Shown: piece by piece, positions 56,053 through 64,000 of the stretch
Numbering within the stretch: the first letter of the stretch is position 1
How the letters are laid out: every line of letters begins with the position of its first letter
NCBI GenBank assembly: GCA_002917075.1
Contig: NTMA01000012.1
Span: forward strand, 248,001-312,000
From: Hawksworthiomyces lignivorus
Lineage: Eukaryota; Ascomycota; Sordariomycetes; Ophiostomatales; Ophiostomataceae
Length of the DNA stretch: 64,000 nucleotides
Reading direction: 5' to 3'
The notes under the pieces: model-generated
Databases searched by the model: none
Told to the model about the DNA's origin: nothing
What the model saw: the letters and a program-made list of their open reading frames with translations, nothing else
Made by a program: the position numbers and the translations under genes

Positions 56053-59000
56053 AATTGAAAAGATATAGAGCAGTTCTGTCTACCTTGCTCCTGGACGAGA
56101 TTTGGCGCCTCACCCACGTCGCTGAAGGCTCTTAAAGACGAGCTGTGCCACTCCTAGATTATAAGATGTCTTGGAAGAGACAAAAGAGGCTGCTGTAACC
56201 GAAGAGGTCCTGTTGAGTTAATATAAATGCAATATAGCTTCATTTGGAGACCAGGTATGACATATTAAAAAAGGTGAAGGAGGTTCGACACGCAATCGGA
56301 AGCTCTCTGAGCTCCATGCAACTTTGACAAGCCCTTACCTTGAATGAAAAGAGAAGGCAAAGCAACCGTAGGGCTAGCACACGTAGAAGCAAACAGCTCG
56401 CCTCCGCAGCTGTTAATCTTTAGGTTGTTCGTCCTTTTGGAGACGATCTAGTAGGTGAAGAAACAAACCAGGACGAGAAGCCTACAGAGGTTCTTCGGCC
56501 CCCTTCCTTTCTATTTATTTCATTTCTCATCACTCGGTTTCTTTTTTTTTTTTTTGGTCCTGCTGCTTCTTCCCGTGTCCACCATCGGAGGCTAGTTCGG
56601 CAAGGCTACAAAGGGGGCAGAACGCAATGCTGATGGAGGGTGGACAAAAACAGAGAACGGCACAACTCTATTCTCTAGAGTCCGATTTTCTTGGCTGGTG
56701 GTCCCATGCTCAATGCTACGAGAAACGTCTTAAAGCCACTAGCACAACTCTATTCGGAATGTATTTTCTCTTTCTAGAACTGAATACCATATGAGCAAAC
56801 GTGTATATGTACTTTGATCTCGTAGTAGCGTATGTATGTCTCTGTTGCTCCATCCCACGGCAGCGGTGCCGATCCCTAGCAAGGCGTGGAAAATTGGTGG
56901 GTCTTGGTAGAGGAAGCATCAAAAGAAGGAAGAAGAAAAAATAGTACTCCATAGGACGCACCAAAACGAATAATGCTCAACCAGGTTCAGAACTGGCGGT
57001 TAGCTTGTCTGATTTCAGGCAACGGGGGGCTAAGGGCCAAAGCACGGAACTACAGAGAGAATCGGCACACCAAGACGAATCAAAAACCAGCAGTTTGTGT
57101 TTTCTTTGTGGAGAGCAACTTTATTCTGTTTCGCTACCAGGATTCAGGTCAGCCAGCTGTTCAGTGGTGAACCGCATTCTGGGCAAGCCAATACCGTTCA
57201 GCTGCCTGCCTCAGTGCCATTTTCCAAACGTCCTCCCGCCGGAAGCGTTGTCGGCAGACAGCTGTCCATCGGAGAGCTAGAGGTTACACTTCACCGACTT
57301 GAACCTTTTTTTTGTGTTTGGTCTGTACTGCATACTTTCGGTATACGTATTCTCTGTCTATGCTAGCAGGAAAAACGGCATCTTACAATCTCAATTTGGA
57401 CACTTCTCAGCTATCTACCAAAGTAGCGTACGATGATATCTCACTATTTTGACAGACATACCCACAAACTAGGAACTGGTATCTTACAGATGGAGAAACT
57501 ATCACATAGTTTGACCGCAGCGATGCAGCGTGCTACAGCTGTTTTCTCCACTGCATATTCGTCTCAAAGCCTCCAAACCAGTCCAACCCCCCACGTGAGA
57601 CCAGGGACACAGGTAGCTAAAAAGATTAGCAGCGAAGCCAAGCAAGCCGACAGCTAAAAAACACTATGGCGTCTGCTTGCTTCCGCGCCATCCAGAAAAA
57701 CGTGGTCTGTTAGTGCTTTTCTCTAATAGAGATCTTCCGTATTATACGACTGTCTAAGATATCTTGGTAAGAATCAATAGCCTTAAGTCCGGTCAGAAAG
57801 AGATGGATGAAAAGAGCAGACCGAAACTTGTTCGATGCAGTCTTTTGGAGTGGTGTCTTGTGTCCAGTTACTGAATTTATTTCCGTAGATGGATGTCTTC
57901 TCTCTTCTCTCGCCCACCGTCTGTGGCAACTCGTGCCGTGTCTCTGATACTACACACTCTCTTTCCTGGGATCGCCTCCCCTCTTCCGTGTCGTCGCTCT
58001 ACCTTAGCTGAATTCATTTGCTGCCCCCGGTTGGTCGGCAGGCGGCACTTGGTCGGAATCCCAAGCGTCCTTTAAATTTTCGTCTCCTCTTCTCGCTTGC
58101 CCATCCCGCTGTTGCATTGGCCACTGTGAGGGGAAAGTGGTAAAAGAGCAATATACTTTCTGTACAGAGATGCGCACCAGGTTCATGATATTGATATTGA
58201 GGGAGGGGTGAAAAGACCTCTTCTTGGCTCGCTGGGCCAAGAAGAGGCGCAACTGGTCTCTCCTTGGCCAAATTGTCTTTTTTAATTTCTAGTCGACTTG
58301 CCTCTTTGCTTCACAATGAGGCGGACTCTTCGTAATCTCCCAGAATTCTACCAAGCATCTTGCATCCGTAGCATAGCCTGCCGCTCGCTCTTCTCGATGC
58401 TGCTGTGACACTCCTCGCCTGCACCTTATCTTCTCAAAGGATTCATTTTTACACACTGCCATCGGCTCCTCGCCATCGGGCGTCTTGGCAGGAACTGACT
58501 GTCTGCAGAGCATTCAGCCCCAATGATGTTTCTTGGAGTTTGTTTTGTGACTTTCACAAAAAGTCTGGGGTAGGGCTCTCAACTCCCCCCAACTCGAGAA
58601 TGCCACCCGCCACTTATATCTGCTTCGACTTTTGCTGCAGCCGCCGTCACCGCGACAATGACAACACAAAAGTCTCGGGACGTAGCGCCTTCATGGCGCA
58701 ACTTGAAAACTCATATCGTATGTCGTGTCTTTCTTGGCACACACCCATCCATGTGACAAGTCCAGAACTGTTTTTTTTTTTCTTTTCTTTTTTTTTCAAT
58801 CAAGCACCTACTTCGTACATACATACAGGATTGCATAGCTCTAGTTCATTAGCTTGAGAGCTTTACCTTCTCCAATTCTGCTCCGAGACATGAGACCCCA
58901 CTAGATGGACGATACCAAGGAGAGACGGGCCAAGAAATGCACCGGGATCATAGACGCCAAGACAAAGAAAATTGAAAAGAAAATTGAAGAAGATACAATA

Positions 59001-59241
59001 GCAGCAAGTAGTACAAAAGAAACAAAATGACACGGGAGAGGAATTCCAGAGACGCTGCATGATTTCTAATCGTGCCCACAAGGTCACTCTGGTGCCTGGC
59101 CTATCAGCTTTGAACCGTGGCTCATGAGTATTCATCTACACATTTGCATAGAACAATAGCGTGCTCTCCATAATTTGGTTGTATTATTATTCAAATGTTT
59201 CCCTTTGCATGACTATCCCAAAATCAGATTTGCTCTCCCTC
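56053..59241. other. 3.2-kb region without a recognised gene
   Basis: Between the transporter start and the GH67 stop codon. Frames are short; the longest (58405-58857, +) is interrupted in composition, ends in a poly-Phe artefact of a T tract, and matches nothing known. T tracts occur at 56541-56555 and 58768-58796. This is a generous promoter space for the transporter plus the GH67 3' UTR. Confidence 0.45.
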
Positions 59242-61944
59242 TCAGTCCACCACGCCTTCTGGCAAGAACGCCACGTAGTCGACGGCCGCCTGCTCGGACC
59301 CGTCTGGCGTGCCGAGCACGGTCACCGTGTCACCGGGGGCCACAGTGACGTTGGGGAACGTGATGCGCATGGCCGAGTGGCCGTCGAGGTGCGTCGACGT
59401 GGCCTTGCCGAAGATGGTCTCGGCGTTGCCGGTCCACGAGCCGACGGTGCGGTTGTTGAGCTGCACCTCCCAGCGGGCGCGGCCGCCCTGGACGTCGTAG
59501 TAGTTGACGGCGAGGGTGTAGGTGCCGGCGGGGAACGAGAGCGCGGCAGAGGCGCTGGCTGGCTGACCGCCGCCGCCGCCGCCGCCGCCGCCGGATGCCA
59601 CGATGGCCGTGCCGCCGGATGCGGCGATCGACGGCGAGACGCGCTGCTTGGCGTAGCCCCGGAGCGTCATGGACTCGGCCTCGATGCGCCAGGGGTGATG
59701 GCCGACGCGGCCGGCGGCGTCGGCGACGCCCGACAGGTCGCTGAAGAAGGTGCAGATGGCGTCGCGCCACACGATGGCGTGTCCCGCCTGGAACGCCAGC
59801 TGCGTGGCCACGGCGGCGTGGCGGGCGGAGTCGATGCGGCCGGCGGGGGACACCAGCGCGGCCCAGCGCGCGGCAAAGGTCTGCGCCGTCGCGGCGCCCG
59901 CGTAGTGCGCGTCGTAGATGTGCTGCAGCACGGTGGTGTCCGGGTGCTGGGGCAGCGGCTGCGTGTAGGGCACGTGGTGGAACCAGGTCAGCAGGGCGTC
60001 GGGCGTGGTGGCGACGGCCTCGAAGCGCGCGGCCACCTCGGGCGGGTACTGCCCCGCGAAGCGCGTGCCGTTGGCCACGGTGCGGTCCATGCCCACGCCG
60101 CGGCGGTCGGCGCGCGTCCACTGGCCCCAGCCGTTGCCGTCCTGCGACGCCGGGTTCGGCCCAAAGTGCGTGTACAAGATGTCCGTCAGCGTCTGCATCC
60201 CCAGGTTGCCCGTGTAGTTCTCGTACGCCGGCCACGACGCCATGGCCAGGTCCGCCACCGTCTGCACCACGGCCGCGTCGCGCCCAAACGTCAGCCGCGC
60301 CCAGTCCTCGACAATGGCGCGCGACGTTGTGTCCCCGTCCCTGTCCCCGCTCGCGGTGGCGTTCTCGTGGTACGGGTCCCACGCCAGCCGCCCGTACGCG
60401 TACAGGTTGGCCTGCGCCAGGTGGCTGCCGAGCCACGTCTCGCTCGTGCCCGCGTTGACGACACCGGCCGCGCCGCCCAGCGGCCGCCCGAAGCGCCGCC
60501 CCGTGACAATGTCGCGCACCGGCGACGCCGTGCCGTTGACGCGCATGTCAAAGTCCAGCACCGTGCGCCACAGCGGCGGCAGGTACACCAGGTGGCACTG
60601 CTGGCCCAGGTACTCCTGCGTGATCTGCAGCTCCACCGCCGCGCTGGTCTGCTGCAGGTGCGCAAACAGCGGCGACGCCGGCTCGCGCACCTGGAAGTCG
60701 ATCGGCCCGTACTTGACCTGCACCACCACGTTGTCGTCAAACTGGCCGTCCAGCGGGCCAAAGTACTGCACCGCCGCGTTCGCCCGGTCCGCCCGCCAGT
60801 CCGACTCCTGCAGCTGGTCGTACACAAACGCCCGGTACAGCAGCACGCCGCGGCCGTCGCCGTGCTTCTTCAGCGCCCGCGCAAACAGGTTCGCTCCCTG
60901 CGCCAGCGTCCGCTTGTACGTCCGCGGGCCCGGCTGGCCCTCCGAGTCGCCCTTGACCAGAAACCCCGCCAGGTCCGGCACGTGCGCGTACAGCTGCTCC
61001 GTCACCCCGTCCCAGAACGAGATCACCCCGCTGTCCAGCGGGTCGTACGTGCGCAGCCCGCCCACCGACTGCGGCGCCGCAAAGTTGAGCGACACGCCCA
61101 CGCGCACGCCATACGGGCGGAACGCATCCGCGATGCGGCCCAGGCCCTCGAGGTTGGCCGGCGAGTGAATGAGCGCCGCGTCGGCGTTGACGTTGTTCAC
61201 GATGACGGCGTTGATGCCGATCGACGCGAGCAGCCGCGCATACGCGGCGGCGCGGCTGAGATTGGCCACCACGCCGCCCCCGGAAAAGAACAAGGACTTG
61301 CCGCCGTAGCCCCGCTCGATGCTGCCGTCGAGATTGTCCCACTGGTTGACCCAGCGAATGGGTGCCGCAGGATTGCTGACGTAGGTGCCGGTCGTGAGAT
61401 TCCCCTGAGCCAGCTGCGAAAGGAAGGCAAATGTGCCGTAGAGCACACCTCGGTCGTTCTGTGCCAAGATGGTAGCTGGCGTCGCCGAAGCATTCTTTGC
61501 CGCCGCTGAAGGAAAGTTCCAGAAGAAGCCATCTTCCACGAGCTGCGGCGTTGTGCTGTTGCTGGTGGAGCGTCCGCACAGCTGGCTAAAAGCCCCAACA
61601 GTCCCGACAACAAGCAGCTTGCTGTTCGAAGAACCGGTCCCCAAGATAGCCGAGCAGTTATTTGTCGCGGCATCGACGGCCAGAGTCCGATTAAACATGC
61701 CCTGCAAGCCCTTTTGCAGCTCCTGACCCGCCGTGAAGACGGGATTGCCAGCTGTCGCGTTGAGCACGAGAACGCGCTCAGGTAGCCGCGCAGCCAATAC
61801 TACTATGTCGGCATCTGCAGCGTCCAATGGAGCGTACCGAAGCCAAGCATTGATGCCAGACTCAGCAGCGACAGTCTTTCCAAAAAACAGCAACAGGCAG
61901 AGGCCAAGGCAAAAGCGTAGAGTAAATCGAGACAAGGCATCCAT
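59242..61944 (-). CDS. Secreted GH67 alpha-glucuronidase
   Basis: An intronless 900-residue frame; I choose ATG 61944 because it opens a signal peptide (MDALSRFTLRFCLGLCLLL, cleavage probably near VAAESG), while the 31 upstream codons are polar and basic. GH67 enzymes remove 4-O-methyl-glucuronic acid from the ends of xylo-oligosaccharides. Diagnostic segments: NVNADAALI, GVRVGVSLNFAAP, FLVKGDSEGQPGPRTYKRT with Glu335 as probable general acid, KYGPIDFQVREP with Asp416 and ITQEYLGQQCHLVYLPPLW with Glu444, the usual catalytic set. MGVGMDRT-like text (RGVGMDRTVANGTRF), YFDxVxGG-like (YYDVQGG) and GTPDGSEQAAVDYV mark the C-terminal domain. Several Asn-X-Ser/Thr sites fit secretion. It is slightly longer than typical fungal forms (about 840), partly through a nine-glycine linker. 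Confidence 0.93.
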   Translation of the reverse strand: MDALSRFTLRFCLGLCLLLFFGKTVAAESGINAWLRYAPLDAADADIVVLAARLPERVLVLNATAGNPVFTAGQELQKGLQGMFNRTLAVDAATNNCSAILGTGSSNSKLLVVGTVGAFSQLCGRSTSNSTTPQLVEDGFFWNFPSAAAKNASATPATILAQNDRGVLYGTFAFLSQLAQGNLTTGTYVSNPAAPIRWVNQWDNLDGSIERGYGGKSLFFSGGGVVANLSRAAAYARLLASIGINAVIVNNVNADAALIHSPANLEGLGRIADAFRPYGVRVGVSLNFAAPQSVGGLRTYDPLDSGVISFWDGVTEQLYAHVPDLAGFLVKGDSEGQPGPRTYKRTLAQGANLFARALKKHGDGRGVLLYRAFVYDQLQESDWRADRANAAVQYFGPLDGQFDDNVVVQVKYGPIDFQVREPASPLFAHLQQTSAAVELQITQEYLGQQCHLVYLPPLWRTVLDFDMRVNGTASPVRDIVTGRRFGRPLGGAAGVVNAGTSETWLGSHLAQANLYAYGRLAWDPYHENATASGDRDGDTTSRAIVEDWARLTFGRDAAVVQTVADLAMASWPAYENYTGNLGMQTLTDILYTHFGPNPASQDGNGWGQWTRADRRGVGMDRTVANGTRFAGQYPPEVAARFEAVATTPDALLTWFHHVPYTQPLPQHPDTTVLQHIYDAHYAGAATAQTFAARWAALVSPAGRIDSARHAAVATQLAFQAGHAIVWRDAICTFFSDLSGVADAAGRVGHHPWRIEAESMTLRGYAKQRVSPSIAASGGTAIVASGGGGGGGGGQPASASAALSFPAGTYTLAVNYYDVQGGRARWEVQLNNRTVGSWTGNAETIFGKATSTHLDGHSAMRITFPNVTVAPGDTVTVLGTPDGSEQAAVDYVAFLPEGVVD

Positions 61945-62082
61945 TTTAGCGCTGAATTTGTCTCTCTCATTGCCACATTTTCGATGAAGTGTAGCATTTT
62001 GACCGAATTTTTTCTTCTTTCTCTCTTTATTCTCCACGTCTTCATAGAGCGTTGCGCTGTTTGCTTGTCAAATTTCTTCCCC

Positions 62083-62088
62083 GGCTAA
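62083..62088 (+). promoter_or_regulatory. GGCTAA, candidate XlnR/Xyr1 site
   Basis: This hexamer matches the core recognised by the xylanase regulator XlnR/Xyr1, and it lies about 140 bp upstream of the GH67 start codon. Such sites work in either orientation. A six-base match is expected by chance every few kilobases, so support comes only from position and gene function. Confidence 0.35.
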
Positions 62089-62140
62089 TCATATATTATT
62101 GACATAGCTCAAAGGGGTAATAAATAAGCTTGGGGCTTGT

Positions 62141-62146
62141 CCCCGC
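62141..62146 (-). promoter_or_regulatory. GCGGGG, candidate CreA/Cre1 site
   Basis: On the minus strand this reads GCGGGG, matching SYGGRG, the carbon-catabolite repressor site. It lies about 200 bp upstream of the GH67 start, near the GGCTAA element. Glucose repression would be usual for a xylanolytic gene. Chance matches are frequent. Confidence 0.3.
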
Positions 62147-62880
62147 GGAAGACGAATGCCGCAGCGGAAACAGCTGCATAGATATTATTCCGTCAATGAA
62201 AGGGCATATTGCGCTCGATTGCAATCATAGTATCAGACGTCCATCGAAGCACGGAGCTGTTCGACGTGTAAGTCAGGCGCTTGTCGAGTTGTTTATCACC
62301 TTCGTTTGTGCACGGTCTGTGACCATGATTCAAGATTTATCTTCAAAACATTGCTCTCACGAGCATCGGATTGGGAGAATTCTATTTTAGAAACCATTTA
62401 AAGAAACATTAGATGTTGGTAAACTCTGAGGTTTCTCACATTGTTCTCTTCCTGTCTACGATTCGAAGTAAATGCATTCTGAGATACAGAAATCACGAGA
62501 AACATCTTGAAACTCATTTTTATATATTCTCAACGTTCGGGTTTATCGTTGTATTTGTTTCTTCGTCATAGAAACTTCGAAAGAAAGATTAACTGTTATC
62601 CTCACTAGAAATTGATACCCTCTCATCATCTGAATACGCCTTAGTTATTCTCATATTGCCATCATCACCGTATCTCTTATTCTATGAAGCACTTAATCTC
62701 GTCAGAAGGAAGATCTCACAGATACTGTTTTTTGCTTTCTGATTGCGCTGGAAGCGTTATCCTTGGCTGTTCTTCAAGCGACACCTTCCCTCCCCCCCCT
62801 AAAGACTCCGGTCTGACTTTGTTTTGCTTGCTTGTATTTCTCTCAAGTTATCTACCACAACACAAAAGGCGCAGTCGGAC

Positions 62881-62934
62881 ATGAACAATGACATCCCCAT
62901 CGGAACACCATACATATACTACCTCAATGTCTAG
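62881..62934 (+). promoter_or_regulatory. Short upstream ORF overlapping the BTB-like start
   Basis: An ATG seven bases before the main start opens an out-of-frame 17-codon reading frame that ends at TAG 62932-62934, inside the main coding region. If the transcript begins upstream, this would lower translation of the main frame. The main ATG has the better context (A at -3). Confidence 0.4.
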
Positions 62935-64000
62935 TGTTCCACCTTTTGATGCAGCAACGCGGCTCCCGCCGCCATCAGTCAGCGCAAAGAGCGATGAGGC
63001 CAGCCAATGTAGAGCTGAGAACAGTATCAGCGTAGTTCAAAAGAAAGGATGTCGTGAAGAGCATCTCATTGACAAAAAAGGTGATCTCTTGCTTATCGTA
63101 ACCGCTGGGTCCAGGATCCGGGAAAAATACATGGTGGATTCGAGGGCCTTGGCACGGTCATCTGCGTTCTGGGACGCTCTTATCAAGGCATCGCCAAAAC
63201 CAAATGCCTCGGAGAACGGTGAGAAAAAGAAACGACGGCGTCGTCGACTAGCAACGCCTTTGAAGCCAGCCCCTCTGCCACCAAGCACAACTGTTTTCTC
63301 GACGACCGACTCCGATCAGTATAGTGCATCGTCCACTCTTCCTTGGGAAGAAGCATCGAAACAAGCAATCAGACATTCATCATCCCTGCTACGACCTTTT
63401 CTGGACGAGCCCACACCAGAATCCAGCCCCAAGAGCCTCTGTAGCAATTCAGTGATAGCCAACGGCACAATATTAAATGGACTCTCTGCTGCTTCGACTG
63501 GTCATAGTGACAATATGGACAGGGAACAAGATGACGTTAGAATCAATATGACGCTGCTGAAAGACAACTCTCGCTGCTGGAAAGCACAGCTTGATCTAGA
63601 GGACCAAAAATCGCATATCAGCCAATTGAACACTCTGCTCTACGCCGCACACGGGCGTCTGGACCACATGCCTACGCAGCCGAACTTACGTGAGTTATGT
63701 TCGATCTTGGTGCTGTCGAATCGATGCCAGATGATGCCCATCATGCGCGGACATATTCATACTTGGCTAAGCAAGACCTCAGACGCAGATGCAAATGAAG
63801 ATACAGAAGATGAGCCAGGGACAGGCCGAGAGGTTGGAGTCACCGCAGAGGCAGCGCGGTCGGCCGGTATCCGCCCTGGACTGTTTATTCAACTACGCAT
63901 CGACTGGGAAGCAGGCAACCAATATGAATTCCAGAAGCGGTTGAGCCTCCTAGCCTGGCATACACAGATGGATGAGAACGGCGAGCTGGCCAGCATTCGA
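62888..64000 (+). CDS. BTB/POZ-like domain protein, partial at right edge
   Basis: An open frame of 371 codons from ATG 62888 with no stop before the window ends, so the C-terminus is missing. The segment about residues 65-100 (KKGDLLLIVTAGSRIREKYMVDSRALARSSAFWDALI) has the pattern of fungal BTB-like domains: a strand DLLLIV, a short hairpin, then VxSxxLxxxSxxF. A basic RRRR patch (about 117-121) and a Ser/Pro-rich linker follow. A second conserved-looking part is ELCSILVLSNRCQMMPIMRGHIHTW and GLFIQLRIDWEAGNQYEFQKRLSLLAW, which resembles the helical region that follows the BTB fold in many such fungal proteins. Function is unknown; BTB domains mediate oligomerisation or Cul3 binding. It is divergent with the GH67 gene. 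Confidence 0.7.
   Translation, partial: MTSPSEHHTYTTSMSSVPPFDAATRLPPPSVSAKSDEASQCRAENSISVVQKKGCREEHLIDKKGDLLLIVTAGSRIREKYMVDSRALARSSAFWDALIKASPKPNASENGEKKKRRRRRLATPLKPAPLPPSTTVFSTTDSDQYSASSTLPWEEASKQAIRHSSSLLRPFLDEPTPESSPKSLCSNSVIANGTILNGLSAASTGHSDNMDREQDDVRINMTLLKDNSRCWKAQLDLEDQKSHISQLNTLLYAAHGRLDHMPTQPNLRELCSILVLSNRCQMMPIMRGHIHTWLSKTSDADANEDTEDEPGTGREVGVTAEAARSAGIRPGLFIQLRIDWEAGNQYEFQKRLSLLAWHTQMDENGELASIR

Larger units (their letters stand above)
61945..62887. promoter_or_regulatory. Divergent promoter region, GH67 and BTB-like genes
   Basis: About 940 bp, A/T-rich, between the starts of the GH67 gene (minus) and the BTB-like gene (plus). It contains a GGCTAA and a CCCCGC element near the GH67 side, listed separately. 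No gene was recognised. Confidence 0.45.

Noticed and set aside
59161..61509. A 782-codon plus-strand open frame opposite the GH67 gene
   Set aside because: It is antisense to a clear GH67 frame, is Arg/Val/Gly-rich with no family motif, and results from GC-rich codon usage leaving the complementary frame open.

Overview
This window looks like nuclear DNA of a filamentous ascomycete (Pezizomycotina, most likely a Sordariomycete; the class is a judgement from protein style, not a search). Genes are GC-rich with G/C-ending codons, intergenic DNA is A/T-richer with homopolymer runs, introns are mostly 50-200 bp with GT...AG ends and CTAAC/CTGAC-like branch sites, and several products are typical of filamentous fungi (Sip5, Cqd1-type ABC1 kinase, AA8-AA12 oxidoreductase, GH67 alpha-glucuronidase). 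I read 19 protein-coding genes; one runs off the right edge. I recognised no tRNA, rRNA, transposon, CRISPR array or telomeric repeat.

Layout. 0-3 kb: no gene seen. 3-9.4 kb: an unrecognised two-span membrane protein (+), a NOL8-like nucleolar RNA-binding protein (-) and an F-box-like protein (-). 11.8-16 kb: a divergent pair of mitochondrial genes, a Cqd1/ADCK2-type ABC1 kinase (-) and cytochrome c heme lyase (+). 17.5-26.3 kb: adenylosuccinate synthetase (+, 14 exons), an App1-like DxDxT phosphatase (+), a short-chain dehydrogenase (-) and a glutathione S-transferase (+). 27.9-39.6 kb: a BIRC6/UBE2O-type E2 (+), cyclin H (-), an F-box-like/zinc protein (+) and actin-related protein Arp6 (-). 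40-46.4 kb: a secreted AA8-AA12 hemoprotein/PQQ dehydrogenase (-) and D-arabinose 1-dehydrogenase (+). 47-50 kb: Sip5 (-). 54-62 kb: an MFS sugar transporter (-) and a secreted GH67 alpha-glucuronidase (-). 62.9 kb to the end: the start of a BTB-like gene (+).

How the genes relate. Most are unlinked housekeeping functions: purine synthesis, ubiquitylation, transcription and chromatin (TFIIH cyclin H; Arp6 of SWR1), mitochondrial biogenesis. A loose carbohydrate theme runs through 40-62 kb (extracellular sugar oxidation, D-arabinose oxidation, sugar uptake, glucuronoxylan debranching), but spacing is several kilobases and I do not claim a regulated cluster.

The most notable structure is the adenylosuccinate synthetase gene. 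Its P-loop and IMP-binding segments are assembled across exons of 11, 21 and 14 bp; without these microexons it looks broken, with them it encodes a complete 424-residue enzyme. Exon coordinates throughout were worked out by hand from splice signals, reading-frame phase and family conservation, not from transcripts.
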